The notes: generated from the sequence alone by a model not told the origin. DNA of 64,000 nucleotides from Carposina sasakii (GCA_014607495.2 CP053160.1:1922001-1986000); one strand, 5' to 3'. Positions 47,101 to 56,336 are shown, counted from the stretch's first letter. Made by a program: numbers and translations.

Positions 47101-50100
47101 GTCTTAGTTTTGTTCGTAGTTCCGCTATGTTTCTGATATCCTTGGCGTAAACTAATTCTTTATAATACCCCCAAACGAAGAAATCGATGGGGTTTAAGTC
47201 GGGAGACCGTGGCGGCCAGGCAATGGGCCCCCCACGGCCGATCCACTTGTCTCCAAACCTTTCGGTTAAATGTTGTCTGACAATCCTCGCGAAGTGACAT
47301 GGAGCGCCGTCGTTTTGAAATATCATATTTCTACGCGTTAATAGGTCTACATTTTCTAAAAGACCGTCAAGATCTTGCCGTAAAAATTCCAAGTAGGACT
47401 CGCCATTTAATCGGTCAGGCAGTTGAAAGGGGCCAATCAGCTGTCCATTTAAGACGCCTGACCACAAGTTTACACTAAATTGTTCTTGAAAATTGGAGGC
47501 ACGTGTCATGTGTGGATTTTCAATGCTCCAAGAATGATAATTGTGAATGTTGAAAATTCCACATCGTTTAAAATGAGATTCGTCGGTCCACAAAATCGTA
47601 TTAAAAAAATTTGCGTCTTCAGCTTGACGCCGCAACATTTCTTGACAAAACGCCACCCTTCTCGGATAATCTTCGGGCTTAAGCTGCTGAACTTTTTGAA
47701 TATGATATGGGTGAAATCCCTCTTTTTGTAGTATCCGATGTGCTTCTGATTTTGGAATTCCGGTGCGGCGTTCTATGGTTCTGACACTAACTGATGGGTC
47801 TCTTGCCACTTCTTCGACCACTGAATCGACCACATCTGGGTCATGCATTTGTGATGGACGCCCGGGTCTTCTACCTTGTAGGCGACCTTCCATGTAACTA
47901 TTATGGACTCGCAAAATTGTACGATGATCAGGCCAAGTCTCAGGCTGAGGTTCACCACTGTTTTGTACCTGCTGTCTGTACAATCTAGCCGCTTCCGAAG
48001 CATTTCCTTTTGCATAGCCATAAAAGTAATGCATAAGCGCATAATCTCTTGACGAGAAAGACATAGCTCACCAATTTATTGCGCTTAGAAATCCCAATTG
48101 ATGTGCACTCCGAAGTCCGTTGAGAAAGCCAAAGTCGTCTAAGAAAGTTCGTAACACCACACAAAAGCCAATCGATATGCAACCAAAGTCCGTAAAGATA
48201 GCAAAGTTCGTCAAATAATCACAAAGGAGCTAGTAAAGAAGTAACGTCGGGCGCAAATGCAAGCAAATGGTCAACTGACCGGTAGCCGCCGAACACAATG
48301 GACCAACGCTAACCCCGCTCCCTCACCTCACGCTTCCCCTTGCCTTGCCGCAACTCAGGTAGTAAATTCCGAGAATTGCACTCATAATCACCCTTACAGC
48401 TCAACTGCCCCGTGTATTGAGTGACGTCACGCAATAGACCTGTTAACATGGTCTTGTAGACTACAAGAATTTTTTTTAAGGCGATGTAGAATTTGTATCG
48501 AGCAGGAAGGGCGACATTTCGAAAACTTTTTGTGATTTAATAATAAACAATCAATAATAACATTTTTTTAGTTTTATTCGGCCCAATCTTTTAATTAAAA
48601 TTTTTCGACTTACTGTGTTTCAAACATTTTTTCAAGTATGAAGTCGTGGAGATAGCTCAATCAAATTTACATGGCAAATAGCTGACGAAATTGGCAAGTT
48701 TTTAAAAATAATTTTGGAGACATTTTTGGGATAAGTTTTTTTTTAAATCGTTTCAAAAGAGATCTTTAATTTAAACATTTTAACAAACTTAGGATTCAAC
48801 ATTTTTTTAATGGCTTAATAGTAGCATATCGGCTCACAATTGCTTTTGTTTTTGCAAGTGCTACTGTTCACCTATTTCAGAAAAAAAATCAAGCTTGTAT
48901 CTCAACAATTGATGTCTCTGTGACCAATAATGTTAAATAAGCCAAGGTTTAACAAAAAAATATGAAAAAAAATCATATCTCGAAAACTACAAAAAGTCGC
49001 GGAACATACATGGGGGTAATTCGGGTACCCCTAGGGGTATTCTGTCCTTGGACTTCCGCTTGACACTATTTATTGGGACACCCTGTATAAACGCAATAAC
49101 TGCATTAGACCAAATTTTTAAACTTGAATCTTGTGTAGTTTAGTTACCATGTAATAATTTATGTCAATAGACGACATTTGAGCTTCTATTTGTCTTGCCA
49201 TATTTTGAGCTCTGTCACTGAATCTAGTAAAAAAAAAAAACATCTACAGGGCTTTACTTTGTTTTATAATGTATGACAATTTATATTAACGCCCCATTAC
49301 ACAATGAAGTTCTATTTTGTTGTGCAGATTTAGGGTTAGTGATGCTCAAAATATAACCACTACTAATCCTAAATCTGGTAACAATTTCATCTGTTATGTT
49401 AGAATCTTAAAGTTTATTAGGCTGTTTTCTTTACAATTAATTAATAATTTTACTATGAATATCGATTGTACATGTTTGTTTTACAAATATTATATAGCAC
49501 TGATCATTTAGTTAATTAGTTGTAAATACACCAAATAAGGACACAACAATAATATATCGTTTTTCAGTGCATAATCCATATCAACCATAAGCACAGCAAT
49601 CAAAGTTCGAGTCAACTCAAATGGGTGTTGCCATCGTTATTAATACAATTTAATTGATTTAATACAATATTAGACAAAATAATATTTACGTGTAGTATAT
49701 AAACATGTTTGGGTCATACAAACTTTACAGTTATTTTAAATCTAAGTCATCTCTTGGAACCAAGCAGTTACGAATTAATAGAAAAGCGGACGTTAACTAA
49801 ATATGTGCCGCGTTGATTTTCAATCTTTTCCAATTTAATTCATTTTTGTTTAATGGTCACTATTGTGTCGGGCACAATCAATCTTCTCCTATGGGATACA
49901 ATACAATGAATGTCAATGTATAATCGTATGGAGCCATCTATCGAACACAAAGAGTACTACAAACACAGAACGCATCCCGTGTTGGCTTGGAAGCCAGTCC
50001 TCAGCTCATACTCATGAGTGTTGCCAACCTTCCAGCAGCCGGCCGCGTCTCAGGGTTACTCCCCGACGCTGGCAACACTGCTCACGTCGCCGGAGCGAAA

Positions 50101-53100
50101 ACAGCCGGCAACACTGAAAACATACGGTCAGGCCAAGGTACCTAGTGTGCTACACTGAAATAATTGGTGTGCAAAATTGGCCTTGATCACAAAATTCTAA
50201 ATTTTAGTTTTTAAGATATGTATGTGCTATTTATGGACCGGTTTTTTTTTTTGTTAAATGTAGCGATTCGGTGTGGTATATTTATGTTTGATATCTTTCT
50301 AGTTGTTCCTCGCCTAATACAAATAACTCGCTTAAAGATTTAAAAAAAATATGAAGCTTTGTTTCGTCAATAGACAAACTGCGCAATGGACAAACACACT
50401 TACATGTAGATACGTCGGTTTATTTAGGGCCGATTTTTCCAATATTTTAGCTTAGAGATGTAACGGATATCCGGTATCAGGCCTATCCGGCCTTGCTTTC
50501 TCTATCCGGCCGGATACCGGATAGTAATTAGTATAGTAAAATTCTCATAATTTTACAGATTGAAAAATGATGCAAATCATACCACAATACATTATAAACA
50601 CTGTTTATTTTTATAATTGCACGTCAAACATGTTTTATTTATATTTATCTATATCATGCAATTGCTATAGCGCCCTGTTAAAGGTTAGATGTGATTAATG
50701 TCATCCTCTTGTCAATATACCAATTACATGAAAAAGTCGTCGTGTCGTATTATTTGTGCACAACAAATTCGGGGTAATATCGATTCTGGATACAGTTACT
50801 ATGTTTGTTCAAGTTTATAAGTATAGGAATATTCATAATTTCGTTCAATTATAGCAAAAACATAACCTATAAATCTTGCGTACCTGCCGTTTTTCCTTCA
50901 CCACATCGAGGAATTTAAGCCTCGCACAATAAACATGCTGCGTATTTGTTATTGACACTGTTTAAATCAAAATATTGCCAAATTGGCGATCGTTGTCTTG
51001 ATAATGACATTTCTTTTACTATGGGTGCGCCCACCACCGGGCCCTACATACCCATAGTAAATGTTTGAACTTCCGAATTGTAACGCCTAATACAATTTCA
51101 TTTATTTAATGACATTTCTTGTTAATCAAACAAACAAAAAACCACGACAAGTGAAAAAATAATGGAATTAACTAGCGATATGAGAAACAAAACTGTCACG
51201 CGAGCGACAACACTCAAACGCCCACAAGCCGTAACGATCTCCGCTCACGTGCGATAATACCCGAACGCACCCGCCCCCTGATTACCTAATTTGCAATAGC
51301 AAAGCCGAAGCGCGCGATCGCGATAATTGAAACGCGATAATATTCGGTATCCGGCCAAACCACTATCCGTTTCATCTCTACTTTAGCCTATGTGAAGGAT
51401 AAAGTTGCTGTCTTCCTATAACTTCATCAAGAAAGACAGCATCAAATCTAATAAGATAATCTAATAAATACCTATACAACACCGAGTTGCAGCATAAAAC
51501 AAAGAGTCGGTATAATAAGTTATTTCAAAAAAATTATGTGAATATGGTATGGCAATACTCATTGGATTAAATTAAATACCATCTAATGCCATTTCATACT
51601 TAGTTTGATCAAGGTGCTTTTATTTGGTGATAAATATAATATTTCTTATTATACAGGGTGTAACAGAAGGGGTATGTTAAGCGAAAAGCTATATAAATAG
51701 CCCACTATAGAGAACCTATTTCCAAAATTTCAGACTCGAAATCATATTTTTATTTTTCAAGATTGTATGAAAAGTCCTGAGATATTTAAAAATTCTCCAT
51801 ACTGTCGGGAAAAATAAACATGTGATTTCGGATCTCAATTTTTGGGGATAGGTTCTCTATAGTGGGCTATTTATACAGCTTTTCGCTTAACATACCCTTT
51901 TTGTTACACCCTGTATAAAAACATATTAAAAGTTTCAATATATAGCAGCTACATTTTTCATTGAATAAGAAGCACTATTGAATTCATGAATCAACTAGGT
52001 GCACATGAATATAATCACTTATATGTAATTTAAATATGATTTATTTGATCTAAGTGATCGATTGATGTTTTTCACGGACCTTTAAGGCTTACGATTGGTT
52101 CATGAAAAACATTTTAAAATCCAATCTGCAGCCTTAACGGTCCCATCAACATAACTTAACAAGGCCTGGTAAAACCGTCCTCTTTAATATGTAACTTGCA
52201 GTAGCAGAGCCGAAGCAATGCGGTAGCGGTAATTTGAGAATGTGTGTGTGCGGGGCGCGGGAGGACGCCGAGCGCTCGTCCCGCGCACACACACCCTCTC
52301 AATTTTCTGCTTTAGCCGGCTTTGCTAACTAGGTAATCAGGGGAGGGACTAAACATGTATCAAACTATTACTAAACTTCCCGTTATCTCGGGATGGCTAC
52401 ACCCGCCATGATTCCTGTGTGACATTAATACGTTACCCTTTGTGTAGAACTGCGGCGAGATCACGATAACCCCGGTGCAGCCGACACCGCCGCCCGAGCC
52501 GCCGGCGCCGGAGAAACAAGAGGAGGTTGTGCAACTTGTAAGTATTAGTTACTTAGTTTGACCTGGCATTTTCCACACTTAGCGTCAAAGTGAGCCTTTA
52601 AGTGAGGTCATTGTACGTATTTCACCTTACCTTCCAGCCAAACTGGACTTTCTCAAAAGGTCATCAGCAGCCTTCCGAGAGTGATGCTGGCGATCGCAGA
52701 TCAACACAGAGAAACACAGCCGTTGCTATATGTATTTCACAAAAGCAATTTACTAATGTACACTGAGGTTTTATTTTATGGAGTAGCCATTTCGAACACG
52801 GTTTTTGATATTTGAAAATCAGCTCTTTAGCTGATCTTTATTTAGTATTCGCCGAGTGCTTTGTGCACATAGACGTGCTGTGTGTGTTATATGTTGCAAT
52901 ATCATTGCTGATACATGTACCTTTCCAGGACGACGAAGAAGGCGGCTACGAGGGCTCCACGTCGGTGTCGCCGAGCGGCTCGGGCTCCGGCTCGGGCAAG
53001 CTGGTGATCGACGAGGGCGGCGCGGGGGGAGCGGGCGGCGGGGGCAGCGGGGGCGACGCGCCGCTGTGTCAGGGATGTCGGCGGCGGGACGCGCAGTTCG

Positions 53101-54049
53101 TGTGTGCCGGCTGCGCCAACCAGTGGTACTGCAGCCGCGACTGCCAGGTGAGGGGGGGGGGGCGACCAGTGGTACTACAGCCGCGACTGCCAGGTGAGGG
53201 GGGGGCGACCAGAGGTACTACAGCCGCGACTGCCAGGTGAGGGGGGGGGGACCAGAGGTACTACAGCCGCGACTGCCAGGTGAGGGGGGGCGACCAGTGG
53301 TACTACAGCCGCGACTGCCAGGTGAGGGGGGGGGGCACCAGAGGTACTACAGCCGCGACTGCCAGGTGAGGGGGGGGGCGACCAGTGGTACTGTAGCCGC
53401 GACTGCCAGGTGAGGGGGGGGCGACCAGAGGTACTACAGCCGCGACTGCCAGGTGAGGGGGGGGGCGACCAGAGATACTACAGCCGCGACTGCCAGGTGA
53501 GGGGGGGGCGACCAGTGGTACTGTAGCCGCGACTGCCAGGTGAGGGGGGGGGCGACCAGAGGTACTACAGCCGCGACTGCCAGGTGAGGGGGGGGGCGAC
53601 CAGAGGTACTACAGCCGCGACTGCCAGGTGAGGGGGGGGGGGCGACCAGTGGCACTGTAGCCGCGACTGCCAGGTGAGGGGGACAACAAGTGGTACTGCA
53701 GCTGCAAAGTGCGCGGAAATGAGACTGTCAGGTGACAAGGGGCGGGGTCACCGGAATCCTAGGTAAATAAACTGTCGGTGACGAGGGGTCGGGACAATGA
53801 GAGTAACGAGGGGATGGAGGAGTATGCTAAGACTGTCAGGTTACAAGAGGCCAGGGTAATGAGACTGTCAGGTGTGGTACAATTAAGTAATGATCAGAAA
53901 CATAAAATAATAATTAATGTCAGTCCAGTGTAGTGATTCCTTACATATCCTTTTTTATGTGTGTACATGACCAATAAAGAAATATATAAATGTATTTTTG
54001 TCAACAGGTGGCAGCATGGGACGATCATTCAGAAATGTGCTCCGGATAA
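38170..54049 (+). CDS. Acidic, coiled-coil protein with C-terminal MYND zinc finger
   Basis: Nine coding exons: 38170-38446, 39926-40114, 40278-40888, 40963-41799, 43615-43858, 44700-44845, 52448-52537, 52929-53147, 54008-54049. All phases agree, total 884 residues. The N-terminus (1-360) is acidic with PISEPV/PISNP-type repeats. Exon 4 starts with a basic patch (IKRRASEE) and a Glu/Lys/Leu-rich coiled coil (about 378-455), then a Met/Pro-rich part and ADYRQRNPEVAPRRGRRMK. Exon 5 has RPMEPN-type hexapeptide repeats (about 681-713). A Gly/Ser linker precedes the MYND finger 845-882 with ligands C845, C848, C857, C860, C866, C870, H878, C882. That pattern is complete only if exon 9 is spliced on. 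MYND fingers bind proline-rich partners of transcriptional regulators, so a nuclear adaptor role is inferred. I do not recognise the orthologue. Start chosen for AAAC before ATG and upstream in-frame stops. Confidence 0.85.
38690..38965. mobile_element. Fold-back element with a tRNA-like core (family T, copy 1)
   Basis: Outer arms are inverted copies of AATAAAGAAAATGGAAAAAA with TTCTTCACCC (38698-38728 and 38916-38945). A tRNA-like unit lies on the minus strand at 38724-38795, with an A-box-like TGGCTTAGTGGTTA and B-box-like GGTTCGATTCC; a half copy in the other orientation is at 38896-38925. The centre CTCGGATGACGAATTTTACC and CATCCCGATAGCTATACACT is shared with 55680-55770. First intron of the MYND gene. 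Confidence 0.7.
39110..39245 (-). repeat. Family T tRNA-like element, copy 2
   Basis: The minus strand at 39136-39206 reads GACCCGGTAGCTCAGTGGTA, then a B-box-like GGGTTCAATTCCC. It has the same flanks as copy 1 (GGAAAAAATTCTTCACC and CAGATGACAAATTTTACCAT). The anticodon arm does not fold normally, so it is not a working tRNA. Confidence 0.65.
42393..42951. mobile_element. Element with short GC-rich terminal inverted repeats
   Basis: CCGGCGCCGGACATAGCTTC near 42397 is mirrored by GAAGTTATGTCTGGCGCCGG ending near 42947, about 22 bp. Weaker pairing follows (GTTTGATGACC, TTTGCAC). No ORF. Intron 4 of the MYND gene. Confidence 0.55.
43252..43455 (-). repeat. Family U repeat, copy 2
   Basis: TTAGCTCGTGCCTCGCAAAG, GTGTCGGCTTTCCGTCCG, GGAATAGAGAGTGCATCTGT and CAAAATACGGACGGA. 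The inverted partner at 43905-44135 lies on the other side of exon 5. Confidence 0.65.
43905..44135 (+). repeat. Family U repeat, inverted copy 3
   Basis: GATGATGATCTCCGACCGTA, TTTCGGCCAAGGCGACCAAT, GATGCACTCTCTATTCCGTT, GGACGGAAAGCCGACACGAC, GAGGCACGAGCTAAGTG. It begins about 46 bp after exon 5 ends. Confidence 0.65.
44166..44255 (-). repeat. tRNA-derived SINE head
   Basis: The minus strand reads AGCGGTGATAGCCCAGTGGT, then TTAAGACATG, and ends GTTCGATCCCAGTCACGGGC. These are A- and B-box-like pol III promoter elements in the arrangement of lepidopteran tRNA-derived SINEs. A related CTGATCCCAGTCACCTGGG sequence is at 43170-43200. Confidence 0.6.
45550..46843 (-). mobile_element. Complete mariner element nested in the DD41D left arm
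   Basis: Ends CGAGGGCTGTTTGATAAGTC and GACTTATCAAACAGCCCTCG, perfect for at least 20 bp, flanked by TA (45548-45549, 46844-46845). The uninterrupted GAGCTATCTCC-type site survives in the right arm of the host element near 48650, which proves the insertion order. 1294 bp, a normal mariner length. Confidence 0.95.
45612..46688 (-). CDS. mariner transposase (DD34D), intact
   Basis: 358 residues from the first ATG; the Met of MEKTEFRAV, nine residues in, is the likelier start. N-terminal paired HTH domain, linker motif SARWVPRLLT, catalytic triad in VTVDETWVHHY, FHQDNAPVHTS and YSPDLAPCDYYLF, with 34 residues between the second and third Asp. This is the classical mariner signature. No internal stop or frameshift. 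The ORF is antisense to the surrounding MYND gene. Probably competent, though activity cannot be judged. Confidence 0.95.
   Translation of the reverse strand: MITRKYSTTMEKTEFRAVIKHFFMKGCSAATIKTELDSVHGTNAPTLQTVYNWINDFKRGRSSTSDAPRSGRPIEVTTEDVVEEVHNIVLDDRRVKVREIAENTGISTERVHKILHEDLGMTKLSARWVPRLLTIEQKHERKRISKLCLDMMKRNPRNFLSRFVTVDETWVHHYTPESKQQSKQWMATGERAPKKAKTVLSAGKVMATVFWDGEGIILIDYLEKGKTITSRYYAELLDRFNAELLEKRPKLSPKKVLFHQDNAPVHTSTIAMAKIHELGFELVPHAPYSPDLAPCDYYLFPNLKRWLGGQKFLTNEDCIAGVNAYFEDLNKTYFLEGIKKLETRWNKCLALKGDYVEK
46982..48064 (-). CDS. DD41D transposase of the Tc1/mariner superfamily, intact
   Basis: 360 residues, uninterrupted. N-terminal helix-turn-helix regions (1-125, with RRPGRPSQMHD and SVRTIERRTGIPKSEAHRIL) and an RNase H-like catalytic core: TILWTDESHF, FQNDGAPCHF, then PPRSPDLNPIDFFVWGYYKE. 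Counting from the second Asp to the Asp of NPID gives 41 intervening residues and a final Asp, hence DD41D, a minor group distinct from Tc1 (DD34E) and mariner (DD34D). The last codons lie inside the inverted repeat. Leader sequence continues to 48464. Family name (rosa- or VISITOR-like) not resolved. Confidence 0.9.
   Translation of the reverse strand: MSFSSRDYALMHYFYGYAKGNASEAARLYRQQVQNSGEPQPETWPDHRTILRVHNSYMEGRLQGRRPGRPSQMHDPDVVDSVVEEVARDPSVSVRTIERRTGIPKSEAHRILQKEGFHPYHIQKVQQLKPEDYPRRVAFCQEMLRRQAEDANFFNTILWTDESHFKRCGIFNIHNYHSWSIENPHMTRASNFQEQFSVNLWSGVLNGQLIGPFQLPDRLNGESYLEFLRQDLDGLLENVDLLTRRNMIFQNDGAPCHFARIVRQHLTERFGDKWIGRGGPIAWPPRSPDLNPIDFFVWGYYKELVYAKDIRNIAELRTKLRQAEETIKSNRVAFLRLKEFFLRRCRICIEQEGRHFENFL
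50453..51380. mobile_element. Non-autonomous hAT-like element
   Basis: Ends TAGAGATGTAACGGATATCC and the inverse CACTATCCGTTTCATCTCTA. TAGAGATG..CGGATA ends and repeated ATCCGG near both ends are hAT-like. Flanks TTTTAGCT and CTTTAGCC match at 6 of 8 positions, fitting an aged 8-bp duplication. About 928 bp, no transposase. It contains pieces of families F (51023-51105) and E (51271-51330). Confidence 0.7.
51023..51105 (+). repeat. Family F fragment inside the hAT-like element
   Basis: GGTGCGCCCACCACCGGGCC, then GAACTTCCGAATTGTAACGC and CTAATACAATTTCATTT, the same end arrangement as 61141-61350 without the middle. Confidence 0.6.
51652..51915. mobile_element. Hairpin MITE, family A, copy 3
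   Basis: 264 bp with TACAGGGTGTAACAGAAGGG and CCTTTTTGTTACACCCTGTA ends and arms complementary to the centre. MYND gene intron 6. Confidence 0.85.
52191..52350. repeat. Hairpin repeat, family E, copy 4
   Basis: Left ACTTGCAGTAGCAGAGCCGA, right GCCGGCTTTGCTAACTAGGT with AATCAGGGG. Between them two GC-rich complementary halves (GTGTGTGTGCGGGGCGCGGG, then GTCCCGCGCACACACAC). About 100 bp upstream of MYND exon 7. Confidence 0.6.
53118..53690 (+). repeat. Exon-derived minisatellite carrying repeated splice donors
   Basis: About 13 tandem copies of a roughly 44-bp unit plus one decayed copy. The unit is the last 30-odd bases of exon 8 (codons for QWYCSRDCQ) followed by the intron start GTGAGGGGGG. 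The first copy is the real exon end at 53147; the last clear copy ends its CAG at 53673. Later copies vary: TACTGCAG becomes TACTACAG or TACTGTAG, GTGG becomes GAGG, and the G run varies in length. Each copy keeps CTGCCAG|GTGAGG, a good donor. Confidence 0.93.
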
Positions 54050-55440
54050 AAACACCTTCCTCATAGTAAGTGTTATAATTACATATAATAGTTACTATAC
54101 TGTACCGCACAGTAATGTTAACTACGTTGTCTATGGTAGTGTCATTGCCTTATAAAATAGTAATAATTTGTATTTATTATTGTTTTTAAAATACACAATT
54201 TTTGTGGAATATAAGCGAATCTCTATTTTGATGTAAAATATTTGCATGCAGTATTTAATTTACAATAAGCATGATGTTGTGAGGAATGCGATCGGGTTAT
54301 TTTACAGGAAAATTATTCGATTACTTCCAAAACAATTGGGATGATATAATATTATGGCTGCTTCAGACTTGACGCGAACACTGTTGACCGAACACGAATT
54401 TTCCTTCGCGCGCGAATTCGCAGCAGTCATAAGATATTATTGCCTACTTATTTAGTTTCAAAAACTGTTTGCACTATATTTTTACAACCCGCCATGCATA
54501 ATCAAGGTGAATGACGTTTATATGCTCTATTATTAAGGTTCTAAATGTGTCATAGTTGCCTTCCAATTAGCTGTTGTTTTCTAGAAACCTCTCTAAGTAT
54601 TGTAGATTAAGCGTAGATTAACTTATTTAATTTTTATTTGGCAATTCCTTGCGTATTGGCAACTAGAATCAAAGATTGAAGAATCCTGTACATGTATAAT
54701 GAATATGACTTGAATAAGTATTTATGATTTTTATCATTCTCCACACTATTATGGATTTCAAAAATGTTTAACAAACAATTTGGTCGATTCTGAAAAACTT
54801 AAACGTAAAGTTAAAATGAGTCAGGTCTGTCCCTCTCCATTCTTAACATAAATGGCCAAGAGAGAAAGGGACAGGTAGGACTAATATTATGTTTAGGTGT
54901 GACGGTCAGAATCGAGCATATTATTAATTATTTATGTAATGCATTTTTATATGTAGATAGATGGAACAAATTCTTTCTATCATTCATAACACTGTCAACG
55001 TTTTACAATTCAAAATTATACGTGTTAATTTTTTTTTACAATAATTTTAATGGTGTGGAGAATATAATTTTACAGCAAGTATAAGTTTTAACGGAGCTAC
55101 GTATAAATTTTGTGAACATGTAGTTCCTAAAAGTCACAACTTGTATTTAAGATTAATTTGACGACTGAAAAACTAGTAAAATTAAATTTGAAGTTATATC
55201 GATTTGATTTTCTGAGACATATTGAAATTATACAAACTAAAATTGAGTTGGCATAGTAAGTTTGAATAATTTAATAGCTACATAATAAGTAGACATTTTA
55301 AATCATGTAAGTTAATTGTATACACGGCCTTATAAGTTGAAGTTGCCTTATGTCGATAAACTCATAAGCTATTTCAACTGCAATCATTTTCGACCGTGTG
55401 ACCGATATGATGCACACAACTGGAGCCTTAGACAGAGTGA
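54050..55440 (+). other. MYND gene 3' UTR and following spacer
   Basis: AT-rich, no recognisable gene. I find no convincing AATAAA close after the stop, so the mRNA end is unknown. 54785-54914 contains a decayed copy of the hairpin at 56211-56336 (GTCTGTCCCTCTCCATTCTT, GGACAGGTAGGACTAA). Confidence 0.4.
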
Positions 55441-55445
55441 CATTT

Positions 55446-56020
55446 ATTTAATTGTGTCAGGCATTATTATTCGGAAGTTCAAATTTCCATCAAGGGTATG
55501 CCCACCACCGGGCCCTACACCCTCCGCCGACCCTAGGATCTGCCGACTCATGATCACGAACACAAATTAAATCAAATAGTTTCTTTTACACATTTTACAT
55601 TTCACCCGAGTGAGATTTGAACTCACGACCTCTCGCATTCCGTGCATCGCTCTAACCAACTGAGCTATCGGGTCACTTAACTCGGATGACGAATTTTACC
55701 ATCTCTTTTACATTACGTTTTTGGCAACGTTATTTTTTCATCCCGATAGCTATACACTAGGTAAACAAAGCTAAATCCCTCAGCACAATCCTATTTTTAG
55801 TTTAATCCTGAAGATGCCACGGGTGTTGGTGAAACATATGTCGATTAACATTATTAATTGGGTTACGTATTAGTGGCTATGTATGTTTGCTTGCATGCTA
55901 GGTGCTTGGATCTGGTTTCTCATTGCGACTGTAGTAGTCTTGTGTTTGTGATCATGAGTCGGCAGATCCGAGGGTCAGCGGAGGGTGGTAGGCATACCCT
56001 TGATGGAAAAGTGACATTTC
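55446..56020. mobile_element. Family F fold-back element interrupted by a family T element
   Basis: Arms 55495-55567 (GCCCACCACCGGGCCCTACA, CTGCCGACTCATGATCACGA) and 55895-56015 (GTGATCATGAGTCGGCAGAT, GGGTCAGCGGAGGGTGGTAG) are inverted. Between them lies a tRNA-like element, 55603-55790. The ends show AAGGGTATGCC and GGCATACCCTT, a possible extension of the inverted end. Confidence 0.65.
55603..55790 (-). repeat. Family T tRNA-like element, copy 3
   Basis: The minus strand at 55603-55674 reads GACCCGATAGCTCAGTTGGT, then TTAGAGCGATG and GAGTTCAAATCTCACTCGGG. The acceptor and T arms pair well, but the anticodon arm lacks a clean 5+7+5 structure. Upstream of the head, ACTCGGATGACGAATTTTAC and TCATCCCGATAGCTATACAC are shared with the copy at 38690. 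Confidence 0.65.
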
Positions 56021-56210
56021 TCATTAGATAGGATCGTCACCAACAAGTTTGCTCCAATGGGAAGCCTTCATTTTTGCGCGTTCGTCAAGTCACGCGATGA
56101 TTTCGAACTGCTATTGGTTGAAGTGTTACGACAACGAATGTCGATGCCAAATGATGTTACATTGTCTTAGCATCTTGAAGTCTAATTGTAAAAACAATAG
56201 GGTCGATTCC

Positions 56211-56336
56211 GGCAGTCACACTTAAACCTAAACCTAATATTAGTCAGATCTATCTCTCTCCGTTCTTAACATAAATTGCTGAGAGAGAAAAGGACAGGTA
56301 GGACTAAATTTACGTTTAGGTTTAAGTGTGACTGCC
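56211..56336. mobile_element. 126-bp hairpin element
   Basis: GGCAGTCACACTTAAACCTA at one end and AGGTTTAAGTGTGACTGCC at the other, arms of about 55 bp with mismatches, centre AACATAAATTGC. A decayed copy is at 54785-54914. Confidence 0.75.

Larger units (their letters stand above)
45114..49085 (-). mobile_element. DD41D Tc1/mariner-type transposon with about 620-bp TIRs
   Basis: TA flanks at 45112-45113 and 49086-49087. Ends CAGGGTGTCCCAAGAAATAG and TATTTATTGGGACACCCTG. The right arm is 48465-49085 (621 bp). The left arm is 45114-45549 plus 46846-47052, split by a mariner insertion. The arms look almost identical apart from small indels in A/T runs. The inner end of each arm includes the last codons of the transposase (the complement of CGACATTTCGAAAACTTTTT), so the right arm carries a detached copy of the ORF's 3' end. 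Without the mariner the element is about 2.68 kb. Confidence 0.9.

Noticed and set aside
53160..53680. CRISPR-like regular array
   Set aside because: There are no distinct spacers; the whole unit repeats, it derives from the adjacent exon, and the host is eukaryotic.
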